DNA of 64,000 nucleotides from the NCBI RefSeq assembly GCF_001544495.1, contig NZ_FCNZ02000013.1, forward strand, positions 124,001 through 188,000. Direction: 5' to 3'. The stretch comes from Caballeronia telluris (lineage in GTDB: Bacteria; Pseudomonadota; Gammaproteobacteria; Burkholderiales; Burkholderiaceae). Positions 1 through 8,287 of this stretch are shown here, piece by piece (position 1 is the stretch's first letter; each line of letters begins with the position of its first letter). A program made the position numbers and the translations under genes. The notes under the pieces are model-generated. The model did no database searches. It was not told the origin of the DNA and saw only the letters and a program-made list of their open reading frames with translations.

Positions 1-36
1 GCCGATGGTGGCAACGATCTTGGTGGCGCGATGCAT
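1..36 (-). CDS. pyk: Pyruvate kinase, N-terminal 12 codons only (runs off left edge)
   Basis: Only the first 12 residues are inside the window; read on the minus strand they are MHRATKIVATIG, the conserved opening of bacterial pyruvate kinase (the TKIVATIGPAS strand). The enzyme transfers phosphate from phosphoenolpyruvate to ADP at the end of glycolysis. An AGGAA stretch about 4 bases upstream of the ATG supports this start. pgk lies just upstream on the same strand, so the two glycolytic genes are probably co-oriented as in other Burkholderiaceae. Identity rests on 12 residues plus context. The same frame stays open upstream for more than 100 codons (see the 37-413 entry), so a longer N-terminus cannot be ruled out. 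Confidence 0.8.
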   Translation of the reverse strand, partial: MHRATKIVATIG

Positions 37-413
37 GTCATTCCTCGTCTTGGTGGAGTCGCCGTAAGCGGCGCTGCGAGCATGTTGCGCGGCGGGCGAA
101 GTATTGCTCTGCGACCGCGAGTGCGCGCCGGTCGTGGCCGGCGTCGCTTTATGTGTGTTGTCCAGCCGCTCGCCGTTCGTGCCGCCGATCAGCACGGCCG
201 ACGCGTTGGCGAGCGCCCTTGCCGCGTCCGGGTCCCCATGCGATTCGCCCGATCCTGCGGCTGTCTCGGCGTCGCGGGCGGCGGCCGTCACGGCCAGCGC
301 CTGCTCCGCGTGCTGTTCTTCTGCTGCTTGTGTTTGATTTTGCGTCTCTTCCATTTGCGCGCGCCCGGCCTGTGGCGCGCCCTTCTTCTCCGGCCTGATG
401 CGAGCCGTCAAGC
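37..413. other. pgk-pyk gap with an in-phase open frame
   Basis: No recognisable gene lies in these 377 bases. On the minus strand the frame of pyk is open throughout, with an ATG at 352-354 that would add 106 residues of Glu/Gln/Ala-rich, low-complexity sequence (it begins MEETQNQTQAAEEQHAEQ). There is no convincing ribosome binding site in front of that ATG. I treat the stretch as a leader or spacer, not as coding. Confidence 0.4.
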
Positions 414-1604
414 TCAGGCCCGCGATTCGAGCACTTCCACCGCGGGCAGCTTCTTGCCTTCCAGGAATTCGAGGAACGCGCCGCCGCCGGTGGAGATATA
501 GCTGACCTTGTCGTGGATGCCGTACTTCGCGATGGCCGCGAGCGTGTCGCCGCCGCCCGCGATCGAGAACGCCGGCGAATTCGCGATGGCGTCCGCGAGC
601 GTCTTCGTGCCGTTGCCGAACTGATCGAATTCGAACACGCCGACCGGGCCGTTCCACACGATCGTACCGGCCTTTTCGAGTTGCGCGGCGAGCGCCTTCG
701 CGGTGTCCGGACCGATGTCGAGGATCAGGTCGTCGTCGGCCACCTGGTCGACGGACTTCGTTTCCGCCTTCGCGGTCGCGGCGGACTCCTTCGCCGTCAC
801 GACGTCGCTCGGGATCGGCACCGAGGCACCGCGCGCACGCGCTTCCGCGATGATCGTCTTGGCTTCGTCGAGCAGATCGGCTTCCGCGAGCGATTTGCCG
901 ATTTTCAGGCCCGACGCGAGCATGAACGTGTTGGCGATGCCGCCGCCGACGATCAGCTGATCCACCTTCGACGCGAGCGACTTCAGGATGGTGAGCTTGG
1001 TGGACACCTTCGAGCCCGCGACGATCGCGACGAGCGGCCGCTTCGGGTTGCCGAGCGCCTTGCCGAGCGCGTCGAGTTCGGCGGCGAGCAGCGGGCCCGC
1101 GCATGCGACGCCCGCGTACTTCGCGATGCCGTGCGTGGTCGCTTCGGCGCGGTGCGCGGTGCCGAACGCGTCGTTCACGTAGATGTCGCACAGCTTCGCC
1201 ATTTTTTGCGCGAGGCCGTCGTCATTCTTCTTTTCGCCCTTGTTGCAGCGGCAGTTTTCGAGCAGCACGACATTGCCCGGCTGCACGTCGACGCCATCGA
1301 CCCAGTCGGCGACGAGCGGCACGTCGCGCCCGAGCAGCTCCGAGAGGCGCTTCGCGACCGGCGCGAGCGAGTCTTCCGGCTTGAACTGGCCTTCGGTCGG
1401 ACGGCCGAGGTGCGACGTGACCATCACGGCGGCGCCCGCTTCGAGCGCGTCGCGGATCGCCGGCACCGACGCGCGCACGCGCGTGTCTTCGGTGATGTTG
1501 CCCTGGTCGTCCTGCGGAACGTTGAGGTCGGCGCGGATGAAAACGCGCTTGCCTGAGACTTTGCCTTCGGCGATCAAATCGGTGAAACGCAGTACTTTCG
1601 TCAT
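414..1604 (-). CDS. pgk: Phosphoglycerate kinase
   Basis: 396 residues, the usual length for bacterial Pgk. It converts 1,3-bisphosphoglycerate and ADP to 3-phosphoglycerate and ATP in the cytosol. Visible family marks are the N-terminal [11 protein letters not shown] substrate-binding segment, the TSHLGRP motif, the GGGIANTFM region, and the C-terminal nucleotide-site motifs [11 protein letters not shown] and GGGDTLAAI. The start was placed at the ATG giving [10 protein letters not shown], as in other Burkholderia Pgk; the frame is open further upstream but that part has no homologous character. pyk follows downstream on the same strand. The gene is intact. Confidence 0.97.
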   Translation of the reverse strand: MTKVLRFTDLIAEGKVSGKRVFIRADLNVPQDDQGNITEDTRVRASVPAIRDALEAGAAVMVTSHLGRPTEGQFKPEDSLAPVAKRLSELLGRDVPLVADWVDGVDVQPGNVVLLENCRCNKGEKKNDDGLAQKMAKLCDIYVNDAFGTAHRAEATTHGIAKYAGVACAGPLLAAELDALGKALGNPKRPLVAIVAGSKVSTKLTILKSLASKVDQLIVGGGIANTFMLASGLKIGKSLAEADLLDEAKTIIAEARARGASVPIPSDVVTAKESAATAKAETKSVDQVADDDLILDIGPDTAKALAAQLEKAGTIVWNGPVGVFEFDQFGNGTKTLADAIANSPAFSIAGGGDTLAAIAKYGIHDKVSYISTGGGAFLEFLEGKKLPAVEVLESRA

Positions 1605-2094
1605 GGGAGTCAACGTGGTAGAGAAGCGGTTCGGGCGAAGAAGGCCGGCTTGGCGACCGGCCAGGGCATCAGGTCGGCGCGGCGCCGGTGGAGCGTCGGC
1701 CGCGCTTCGGGTGAGCGAGCCGGCCGCCGGGTTTCGGTGAATCATCGGCTGAAAACACCGGCTGCGACGGGCTGACGGTTCGGGCGGTTCGGGCTGAAAC
1801 GGACGGGCAGCGTCGCGGGAACGAAGCATTCGACGATGCGCGGGCAATGCATGCAAGACGATGCGAAGGAGGTTGCCGGCCTGCCGCGGCGCCGACCGTA
1901 AAGGCGCGGAGCCGCGAGTGGTGAAGCTGAAGCACAGTGACTGCCGGAAACACGTTCAGACCTCGTTCGATGCGACAGCAAGACCGTCATTTTAACCGAT
2001 ACGTGTGGCCGCCAAACGCCGGTAATCCTTGATGACGCGTATTTGAGATGAACGCCGTCGTACGCGGATGATGACGCAGTGCAGCAATCGCGCA
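1605..2094. other. Non-coding gap upstream of pgk, with a possible promoter
   Basis: I see no gene in these 490 bases; the minus-strand open frames here are compositionally poor and lack family features. A possible sigma70 promoter for pgk on the minus strand is TTTGGC (2011-2016), a 16-base spacer and TAAAAT (1989-1994). That would give a leader of nearly 400 bases. The promoter is a pattern match only. Confidence 0.3.
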
Positions 2095-2418
2095 TCAGGT
2101 CCAGAGCCTGAGCGCGGTGAAGACCGCCATGCCGATCAGGATCGTGCCGAGCATGCTGCGTCGCCACAAATACCAGGCGAGCCCCGCGAGCGACGCGTAC
2201 AGCGCGTGATTGCCGAGCGCGACGGAAAAGCCGTGGGGTGTCTCGAGCAAATCCGGCACGACGACGGCCGCAAGCGCCGCAGCAGGCGCGTAGCGCAGCG
2301 CGCGTTGCAGCCGCTCGGGCAAGATCATCCTTTCGCCGCCGATCAGGAAGAGCGCGCGCGTGATCGCGGTGACGAGGCCCATGCCGAGGATCGTGAGCCA
2401 GATTTGCAGCGCGCTCAT
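2095..2418 (-). CDS. azlD: AzlD-type small subunit of branched-chain amino-acid exporter
   Basis: 107 residues with about four hydrophobic segments, the size and character of the AzlD/YgaH family. These small membrane proteins pair with AzlC/YgaZ to export branched-chain amino acids. The start at MSALQIWLTI was chosen because its ATG overlaps the azlC stop codon (ATGA), a classic translational-coupling arrangement. A longer in-frame extension upstream is only the shadow of azlC. The function is known for the family (B. subtilis AzlCD, E. coli YgaZH); the substrate here is inferred, and supported by ilvE being the next gene on the other side. Confidence 0.87.
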   Translation of the reverse strand: MSALQIWLTILGMGLVTAITRALFLIGGERMILPERLQRALRYAPAAALAAVVVPDLLETPHGFSVALGNHALYASLAGLAWYLWRRSMLGTILIGMAVFTALRLWT

Positions 2419-3254
2419 CGGGCGCTCCGCGTGGTGTCTGGACGCGTCGGGGCGGATTCGCCGGGCGGCGTTTCGCGCGTCGCCGGCGAGGCAGCCGGCG
2501 CGTGCGGCTTGCGCGCGCGATCCGGCGCGACTCGCGCGATGACCATATCGGCGATGCTGCCCGCGGCGAGCGCCGCCAGCACGGCGATCGGCAAGCCGAT
2601 GCGGTACGGCAAATCGAACGCGAGCAGCGCGACGATGCTCGCGATGCCCACGGCCGCGAGCGTCGAGCGCGTGGCGATCGCCGAGACGATCAGCGGCAAG
2701 AGCGCGAGCGTGCCGGCGAGTTCGAGGCCCCAGTCGTCGGGAAAGAGGCTCGCGAGCAGGATGCCCGCGATCGACGACACCTGCCACGACGACCAGCTCG
2801 TGACCGCGAGCCCCCAGAAGAACGCTTCCTTGCCGGGCTGAAAGCCAGTCGGAAAATTACGCTTGGCGAACATCAGGTAGATGATGTCGCCGTTGAAGTA
2901 GCCGAGCACGAGGCGCCGCCACATTGGCAGATAGGAGAAATGCGGCGCGAGGCCCGCGCTGAAGATCACGAAGCGCAGATTGACCATCGCCGCGGTGAGG
3001 AGGATGGTCCAGACGGGCAGCTTCGCGGCGAAGAGCGGCAGCACCGCCAGTTGCGACGAGCCGGCATACACTGCGATCGACATGCCGAGCGCCTGCGGCA
3101 CCGTCAGCACCACCGATTTCGCCATCGCGATGCCCGTGACGAGGCCCCAGGAGAAGGTGGCGGCCACGGCGGGAGAAAGTGTGCGGATGCCGTCGAGGAA
3201 AGCGCGGCGATTCGTGTCGGACAGCCGGTCGAGCATGGATCGGAGGCGAGCCAT
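2415..3254 (-). CDS. azlC: AzlC family branched-chain amino-acid exporter, large subunit
   Basis: 279 residues from MARLRSMLDR. The first cytosolic stretch (RRAFLDGIRTLSPAVAATF) leads into several membrane helices and the typical AzlC segment GMSIAVYAGSSQLAVL around residues 65-80, with the FAxK-type motif YLMFAKRNFPTG later. It is the large subunit of the AzlCD/YgaZH exporter in the inner membrane. An alternative start, MLDRLSDTNR at 3236, is equally possible because neither ATG has a good ribosome binding site. It overlaps azlD by 4 bases, so the pair forms one unit, and it is divergent from ilvE. The C-terminal 25 residues are Pro/Thr/Arg-rich and probably disordered. Confidence 0.88.
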   Translation of the reverse strand: MARLRSMLDRLSDTNRRAFLDGIRTLSPAVAATFSWGLVTGIAMAKSVVLTVPQALGMSIAVYAGSSQLAVLPLFAAKLPVWTILLTAAMVNLRFVIFSAGLAPHFSYLPMWRRLVLGYFNGDIIYLMFAKRNFPTGFQPGKEAFFWGLAVTSWSSWQVSSIAGILLASLFPDDWGLELAGTLALLPLIVSAIATRSTLAAVGIASIVALLAFDLPYRIGLPIAVLAALAAGSIADMVIARVAPDRARKPHAPAASPATRETPPGESAPTRPDTTRSAR

Positions 3255-3372
3255 CGCGCGGCCGGGCCGGATACGCGAGGGTTCGGCGGAAAGAGGAGGA
3301 ACGTCGCAGCGGTTCCGCGACGAAAGGCGAATTATAGCGTCGTGAAAGGCGCAGAACCCGCAATCGCGCCCG

Positions 3373-3395
3373 TTTAGCGCTGAAAAGACGCTAAA
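3373..3395. promoter_or_regulatory. Inverted repeat between azlC and ilvE
   Basis: TTTAGCG, a 9-base spacer and CGCTAAA form a perfect 7-base dyad in the divergent azlC/ilvE gap, 155 bases from ilvE and about 120 from azlC. It has the dimensions of a repressor or activator site. The protein that might bind it is not known from the sequence. Confidence 0.4.
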
Positions 3396-3549
3396 ATGTC
3401 GGTCTTTCGCCGCCTTCCGGGCAACCTGCTGGCGGCGCGCGAAACCGCTCCGCCAGCAGGCACGACGCCCGCGTCCGGGCACCGGAATCCGCTCTGCAAG
3501 CCCGCCCCGCAACACTGAATCGGAACACGCAACTCGCTAGGAGAATCGT

Positions 3550-4470
3550 ATGTCAATGGCCGACCGCGACGGCAAGATCTGGATGGATGGCAAGCTGATC
3601 GATTGGCGCGACGCCAACATCCACGTGCTGACTCACACGCTGCACTACGGAATGGGCGTCTTCGAAGGCGTGCGCGCCTACAAGACCGCGAGCGGCACCG
3701 CCATCTTCCGTCTGAAGGAGCACACCAAGCGCCTCTTCAACTCGGCGAAGATCTTCCAGATGGACGTTCCGTTCGACCGCGACACGCTCGAAGCCGCGCA
3801 ACTCGAAGTCGTGCGCGCGAACAATCTCGAATCCTGCTACATCCGCCCGATCATCTGGGTCGGCTCGGAGAAGCTCGGCGTCTCGGCGAAGGGCAATACC
3901 ATTCACGTCGCGATCGCCGCGTGGCCGTGGGGCGCCTATCTCGGCGACGACGGCCTCGCCAAGGGCATCCGCGTGAAGACGTCGTCGTTCACGCGCCATC
4001 ACGTGAACGTGTCGATGGTGCGCGCGAAGGCCTCCGGCTGGTACGTGAACTCGATCCTCGCGAACCAGGAAGCCATCGCCGACGGCTACGACGAAGCCTT
4101 GCTGCTCGACGTCGACGGCTATGTGTCCGAAGGCTCGGGCGAAAACTTCTTCCTCGTGAACAACGGCAAGCTGTACACGCCGGACCTGTCGTCGTGCCTC
4201 GACGGCATCACGCGCGACACCATCCTCACGCTCGCGCGCGACTTCGGCATTCCGGTGATCGAAAAACGCATCACGCGCGACGAGGTCTACACCTGCGACG
4301 AAGCGTTCTTCACCGGCACGGCCGCCGAAGTCACGCCGATCCGCGAACTCGACAACCGCACCATCGGCGAAGGCGCGCGCGGCCCGATCACGGAGAAGTT
4401 GCAAAGCGCGTTCTTCGACGTCGTCGGCGGCAAGAACGAGAAGTACGCGAGCTGGCTCGCCAAAGTCTGA
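3550..4470 (+). CDS. ilvE: Branched-chain amino-acid aminotransferase
   Basis: 306 residues of the class IV PLP-dependent aminotransferases. It interconverts Leu, Ile and Val with their 2-oxo acids using glutamate/2-oxoglutarate. The substrate-side motif HYGMGVFEGVRAY is near residues 32-44. The PLP lysine is expected at K160 in SMVRAKASGWYVN, and the phosphate-binding segment EGSGENFF lies near residue 195. A strong ribosome binding site (AGGAGAATCGT) decides the start at 3550. It is divergent from azlCD, which fits a shared branched-chain amino-acid theme, and is followed by a small zinc-binding protein gene and waaF. Complete and unremarkable in length. Confidence 0.96.
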   Translation: MSMADRDGKIWMDGKLIDWRDANIHVLTHTLHYGMGVFEGVRAYKTASGTAIFRLKEHTKRLFNSAKIFQMDVPFDRDTLEAAQLEVVRANNLESCYIRPIIWVGSEKLGVSAKGNTIHVAIAAWPWGAYLGDDGLAKGIRVKTSSFTRHHVNVSMVRAKASGWYVNSILANQEAIADGYDEALLLDVDGYVSEGSGENFFLVNNGKLYTPDLSSCLDGITRDTILTLARDFGIPVIEKRITRDEVYTCDEAFFTGTAAEVTPIRELDNRTIGEGARGPITEKLQSAFFDVVGGKNEKYASWLAKV

Positions 4471-4511
4471 AACGCGGCGCGGGCGATCTTCGCGAGCCGC
4501 CCGCGTTTCAT
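4469..4511 (+). terminator. Possible intrinsic terminator after ilvE
   Basis: GAAACGCGG (4469-4477) pairs perfectly with CCGCGTTTC (4501-4509), overlapping the ilvE stop codon. GC-rich inner pairing is possible, but only a short T-run follows. It could reduce read-through into the 64-residue gene downstream. Confidence 0.4.
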
Positions 4512-4548
4512 TGCACACGACTCACTCCACGATACATAGAGACTCACG

Positions 4549-4743
4549 ATGAGCGACCTGAAGGAAATGCCGCTGGTGGAACTGACGGCGAAGGACCTGC
4601 CCGCGTTCTGCCCGAACCCGTCGATGCCGCGCTGGAGCACGCATCCGCGCGTCTTTCTCGACATCTCCCACGGCGAGGCGCGCTGCCCGTACTGCGGCAC
4701 GCGCTACAAGCTGAAGGCGGGCGAAGTGGTCAAGGGCCACTGA
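4549..4743 (+). CDS. Small zinc-finger (zf-CHCC type) protein
   Basis: 64 residues. The C-terminal part has a histidine followed by CPYCGTRY (residues 43-57), the His-Cys-Cys zinc-binding pattern of the zf-CHCC family that includes the NDUFS6 subunit of mitochondrial complex I. The bacterial stand-alone proteins are widespread in beta- and gammaproteobacteria, and their role is not firmly established. It sits between ilvE and waaF, an order I associate with Burkholderiaceae. The start MSDLKEMPLV gives a protein of the expected family length. The real molecular function is unknown. Confidence 0.85.
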   Translation: MSDLKEMPLVELTAKDLPAFCPNPSMPRWSTHPRVFLDISHGEARCPYCGTRYKLKAGEVVKGH

Positions 4744-4871
4744 GCGCGTTATCGACATCGTCCGGGCGGCCGGGCCGGCGCGCCCGTCCCGCTTCCCGGC
4801 GGCCCAATACATAACATCGACATCTCGCGCAAACGACTCGGGATGCGTTCTTGATCGGAAAAACTACACAG

Positions 4872-5924
4872 ATGCGCCGCGCGCTGGTTATTGCACCGAA
4901 CTGGATCGGTGACGCATTGATGGCGCAGCCGCTCTTCTCGCTGCTGAGGAAGCTCCATCCGCGCATCGTCATCGACGCCGTCGCGCCCGCGTGGGTCGCG
5001 CCCGTGCTCGAACGGATGCCGGAAATCCACGACGTCTACGCTACGAGCCTCGCGCACGGCAAGCTGCAGATGCTGCGCCGCTGGCAACTCGCGGGCGACC
5101 TGCGCGAGGTCGGCTACGACGCCGCCTACGTGCTGCCGAATTCGTTCAAATCCGCGCTGATCCCGTGGATGGCGAAGATTCCGCTGCGCATCGGCTATAC
5201 CGGCGAGAGCCGCTATGGCCTGCTCAACGTGCGTCACGCGAATCCCGGCAAGAAGGAACGTCCGCCGATGGTCGGCCAGTACGCCGCCCTCGCCTACGCG
5301 CCCGGCGCCACGCTGCCGTTCTCGCAGGACGGCCGCGAAGGCACGACGCCGTTCCCCGTGCCGCGCCTGGAGTCCGATCCGAACGAAGCCGCGCGCGTCT
5401 CGACGCGCTTCGATCTCGACAACCGCACGCCGCTCGTCGTGTTCTGTCCCGGCGCGGAGTACGGCCCCGCCAAGCGCTGGCCGCCCGAGCACTTCGCGGC
5501 GCTCGCGCAGTTCATCGCGCAGTCGTTTCCGTATGCGAGGATCGTCGCGCTGGGTTCGCCGAAAGATGCGCCGATCGCGCAGGCCATCGCCGACCGTTCG
5601 TCGAACGTGCGCAACCTGTGCGGCCAGACTTCGCTCGGCGAGGCGTGCGCGCTGATCTCGCGCGCGAGCGCGGTCGTCACGAACGATTCCGGGCTGATGC
5701 ACGTCGCGGCGGCCTTGCGGCGCCCGCTCGTCGCGGTGTTCGGCTCGACCGACCCGCGCCACACGCCGCCCTTGTCCGATCTCGCAAAGGTACAATGGCT
5801 GCATCTCGAATGCAGTCCCTGCTTTGCCCGCGAGTGTCCGCTGGGCCATCTGAACTGCCTGCGCGAACTCAGCGCGGAGCAGGTTTTCGGGGACCTGCGG
5901 GGCATGCTGCTCGCGCATCGCTGA
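4872..5924 (+). CDS. waaF: Lipopolysaccharide heptosyltransferase II
   Basis: 350 residues, glycosyltransferase family 9. It adds the second L-glycero-D-manno-heptose to the inner core of lipopolysaccharide at the cytosolic face of the inner membrane. The N-terminus RRALVIAPNWIGDALMAQPL is the ADP-heptosyltransferase signature. The later segment FCPGAEYGPAKRWPPEHFA is the donor-binding region of WaaF, and TNDSGLMHVAAALRRP is the conserved C-terminal motif. The ATG at 4872 gives the family's usual start; a TTG 21 bases upstream is also in frame. The C-terminal cysteines (CSPCFARECPLGHLNC) are common in this family. The gene is complete. Confidence 0.93.
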   Translation: MRRALVIAPNWIGDALMAQPLFSLLRKLHPRIVIDAVAPAWVAPVLERMPEIHDVYATSLAHGKLQMLRRWQLAGDLREVGYDAAYVLPNSFKSALIPWMAKIPLRIGYTGESRYGLLNVRHANPGKKERPPMVGQYAALAYAPGATLPFSQDGREGTTPFPVPRLESDPNEAARVSTRFDLDNRTPLVVFCPGAEYGPAKRWPPEHFAALAQFIAQSFPYARIVALGSPKDAPIAQAIADRSSNVRNLCGQTSLGEACALISRASAVVTNDSGLMHVAAALRRPLVAVFGSTDPRHTPPLSDLAKVQWLHLECSPCFARECPLGHLNCLRELSAEQVFGDLRGMLLAHR

Positions 5925-6154
5925 AATTGCGGCGCCCGGCGGCCTCGCTTCACGGCTTGGTCGATCGGTCGAGGCCGTTCCCGAAGGCCGCGCGCCGCGC
6001 GAGACGTCCGGCGCGCGGCGTCCGAATGCGCGTCCTGTGTGCGGGCGCCGACACGCGAATGTCTCCGAACGGAGGCATGCTTTGACCAATGACCGATGCG
6101 TGACGCTCCGGTAACACGGCGCGAAGCGGATCGAACGCCAGAGACCCAAGAGCC

Positions 6155-6601
6155 ATGCCACGTTTTGCCCGCCTCTTCGAAGCCGCTGCCGACACCCTCA
6201 ACGCGTTCTATCAGGCCGTCGCGGAAGGCAACATCGACAGCGTGATGACGCTCTGGATCGACGAGGAGTTCGCCACCTGCATCAGCGCGCAGGGCGCGCA
6301 TCTGCATGGGCTCGACGGCATTCGCGCGGGTCTCGCGAAGGAACTCGAAGCGGCGCCGGTGACCATCGAGCCGCTCGACATCCGCGTGTACGACAGCCTC
6401 GGCACGGTCGTCTACGCGATCGCCGAAGCGCACAAGCCGGCCGATCCCGCCGGCGTCTCGCGGCTGATCTTCACGACCTACGTGATGGTTCACGAACGCG
6501 GCGAGTGGCGCATCGCGCATCTTCACGCGAGCCCGATGCCCGACGCCGCCGCCGGCCAGTTCGCCGCGAAGATGCGCCACGGCCAGGGACCGCTGCACTA
6601 A
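6155..6601 (+). CDS. NTF2/SnoaL-like small protein
   Basis: 148 residues with the pattern of the nuclear-transport-factor-2 fold. It starts with a helix (ADTLNAFYQAVAEGNIDSVMTLW), then alternates strands ending in TTYVMVHERGEWRIAHLHASP, the typical last strands of SnoaL/YybH-like proteins. The fold serves many roles (isomerase, dehydratase, ligand binding), so no reaction can be assigned. It is co-oriented with the hydrolase gene 26 bases downstream and may be translated from the same message. Confidence 0.75.
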   Translation: MPRFARLFEAAADTLNAFYQAVAEGNIDSVMTLWIDEEFATCISAQGAHLHGLDGIRAGLAKELEAAPVTIEPLDIRVYDSLGTVVYAIAEAHKPADPAGVSRLIFTTYVMVHERGEWRIAHLHASPMPDAAAGQFAAKMRHGQGPLH

Positions 6602-6627
6602 AGAAAACGTCTGTCGGGGAAAGGGCC

Positions 6628-7704
6628 ATGAAACGCGATCCATTGATCACACGCGATCCATCGTTCGTGGATTCGGCGCCCTCGCAGGCGCTCAAGCCCG
6701 CCGCCCGCGCCGCCGCCGATCTCACCGACTGGCTCTACCGCCCGCCGCGCTGGCTGCCGACGAGCCACGCGCAAACCATCGTCCCTGCTCTCTTCGGCCG
6801 CCGCCCGGCCGTGCACTACCGGCGCGAGCGCTGGGATACGCCCGACGGCGATTTCATCGACCTCGACTGGATCGCGCACGACGACACCGCCCGGCCCGCC
6901 GCCGACGCGCCGCTTTTCGTGCTCTTTCACGGCCTCGAAGGCAGTTCCGATTCGCACTATGCCCGCGCGCTGATGTCGGCGGCAGAGGCGCGCGGCTGGC
7001 ATGGCGTCGTGCCGCACTTTCGCAGTTGCAGCGGCACGCTCAACCTGTTGCCGCGCTTCTACCATCTCGCGGACAGCAACGAAGTCGACTGGATCCTGCG
7101 GCGTCTCGCGACCGTGCATCCCGGGCCGGTGATCGCGGCGGGCGTGTCGCTCGGCGGCAACGTGCTGCTGCGCTGGCTCGGCGAGCGCGAAGGCGCCGCA
7201 TCGGTGATCCGGGCGGCCGCGGCGGTCTCCGCGCCGCTCGATGTCCACGCCGGCGGCCAGGCGATCTCGCAAGGCTTCGGCATGGTCTATACGCGCAGTT
7301 TCCTGAAGTCGCTCAAGCGCAAGGGCCTCGCGAAGCTCGCGCAATACCCCGGTCTCTTCGAGCGCGACGCGATGCTCGCGGCCCGCACGCTCTACGAATT
7401 CGACAATGTCGTGACCGCGCCGCTGCACGGCTTTCGCGATACCGACGACTACTGGACGAGCGCCACCACGCGTCCGCTGTTGCCGCGCATCGTCGTGCCG
7501 ACGCTCGTCGTGAACGCGCGCAACGATCCATTCCTACCGGGCCGCGTGCTGCCGACGAAGGCGGATGTGTCGGCGGCCGTTACGCTCGACCAGCCCGACC
7601 ACGGCGGTCACGTCGGCTTCATGACGGGACCGTTTCCGGGGCGCATCGACTGGCTCTCGCAACGCATCATCGGCTACATGGACACCCATCTCGATCATGG
7701 ATGA
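6628..7704 (+). CDS. YheT-family alpha/beta hydrolase
   Basis: 358 residues. The early segment WLPTSHAQTIVPALFGRRP is diagnostic for the YheT/EMB8 (ABHD1/3) family of alpha/beta hydrolases. FHGLEGSSDSHYARAL is the oxyanion region, and the nucleophile elbow is GVSLGGNVLLRWLGE with Ser in GxSxGG. The acid (VNARNDPFLP) and histidine (DQPDHGGHVGF) follow. Substrates are probably lipid esters or similar carboxyl esters, but this is not established. The start has a good ribosome binding site (GGGGAAAGGGCC). Its last 8 bases overlap the next gene, implying coupling. Confidence 0.9.
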   Translation: MKRDPLITRDPSFVDSAPSQALKPAARAAADLTDWLYRPPRWLPTSHAQTIVPALFGRRPAVHYRRERWDTPDGDFIDLDWIAHDDTARPAADAPLFVLFHGLEGSSDSHYARALMSAAEARGWHGVVPHFRSCSGTLNLLPRFYHLADSNEVDWILRRLATVHPGPVIAAGVSLGGNVLLRWLGEREGAASVIRAAAAVSAPLDVHAGGQAISQGFGMVYTRSFLKSLKRKGLAKLAQYPGLFERDAMLAARTLYEFDNVVTAPLHGFRDTDDYWTSATTRPLLPRIVVPTLVVNARNDPFLPGRVLPTKADVSAAVTLDQPDHGGHVGFMTGPFPGRIDWLSQRIIGYMDTHLDHG

Positions 7705-8287
7705 CATCGTCAAACAAGCGCTCGCCAAATGGCCGAACGTGCCGCACTGCACCGGCTGGCTGCTGCTCGACCGTCGCGGCCAATGGCGCATGCGCGATGA
7801 AGCGGCGCAAGCCGGGGGCGAACTCGGCGACGCGATCCGCCATGACGCGCTGATCGGCTTCATCAACCGCAACTACGAATCCGACGACGCCGGCCAGTGG
7901 TTCTTCCAGAACGGCCCGCAGCGCGTGTATGTGGAACTGGGCTATACGCCGTGGATCGTGCGGCTGAGTTCGATCGACGGCGAACTCGCGCTGACCGACC
8001 AGCGCGGCGCCACGTTCGACCCGGCGCAAGTCTGGCTCGACGACGAGGGCGGCATCCTCTTTTCCGACGCGTCGTCGCCGGCGCGGATTGCCGCGCTGCA
8101 CGACCACGATCTCGATCTCTTTTCGAACCATGCATCGCTCGATGAAGGCGAACATGGCGTCTTCCACTGGCGCGCGGGACCGGATCTGCCGATCACGCCG
8201 ATTGCGCGCGCCGAAGTCGCGAACCGCTTCGGCTTCGTGACGAGCCCGGCCGGGCGGGCGTCGTCGTCGTCGGGATCGGGTAACTAG
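7697..8287 (+). CDS. Conserved hypothetical protein (domain of unknown function)
   Basis: 196 residues, soluble, no signal peptide. The N-terminal half WPNVPHCTGWLLLDRRGQWRMRD and the motif DALIGFINRNYESDDAGQWFFQNGPQRVYVEL resemble a DUF family common beside YheT in beta-proteobacteria (I believe the DUF2944/DUF2946 group, number not certain). It starts inside the end of the hydrolase gene, so the two are probably co-translated. The C-terminal 15 residues are Ser/Gly-rich. Its stop codon (8285-8287) overlaps that of the convergent M48 protease gene. No function can be proposed. Confidence 0.72.
   Translation: MDDIVKQALAKWPNVPHCTGWLLLDRRGQWRMRDEAAQAGGELGDAIRHDALIGFINRNYESDDAGQWFFQNGPQRVYVELGYTPWIVRLSSIDGELALTDQRGATFDPAQVWLDDEGGILFSDASSPARIAALHDHDLDLFSNHASLDEGEHGVFHWRAGPDLPITPIARAEVANRFGFVTSPAGRASSSSGSGN

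Noticed and set aside
4749..6161. Minus-strand frames of 450-470 codons opposite waaF
   Set aside because: waaF is unambiguous on the plus strand; the antisense products are basic and without motifs.
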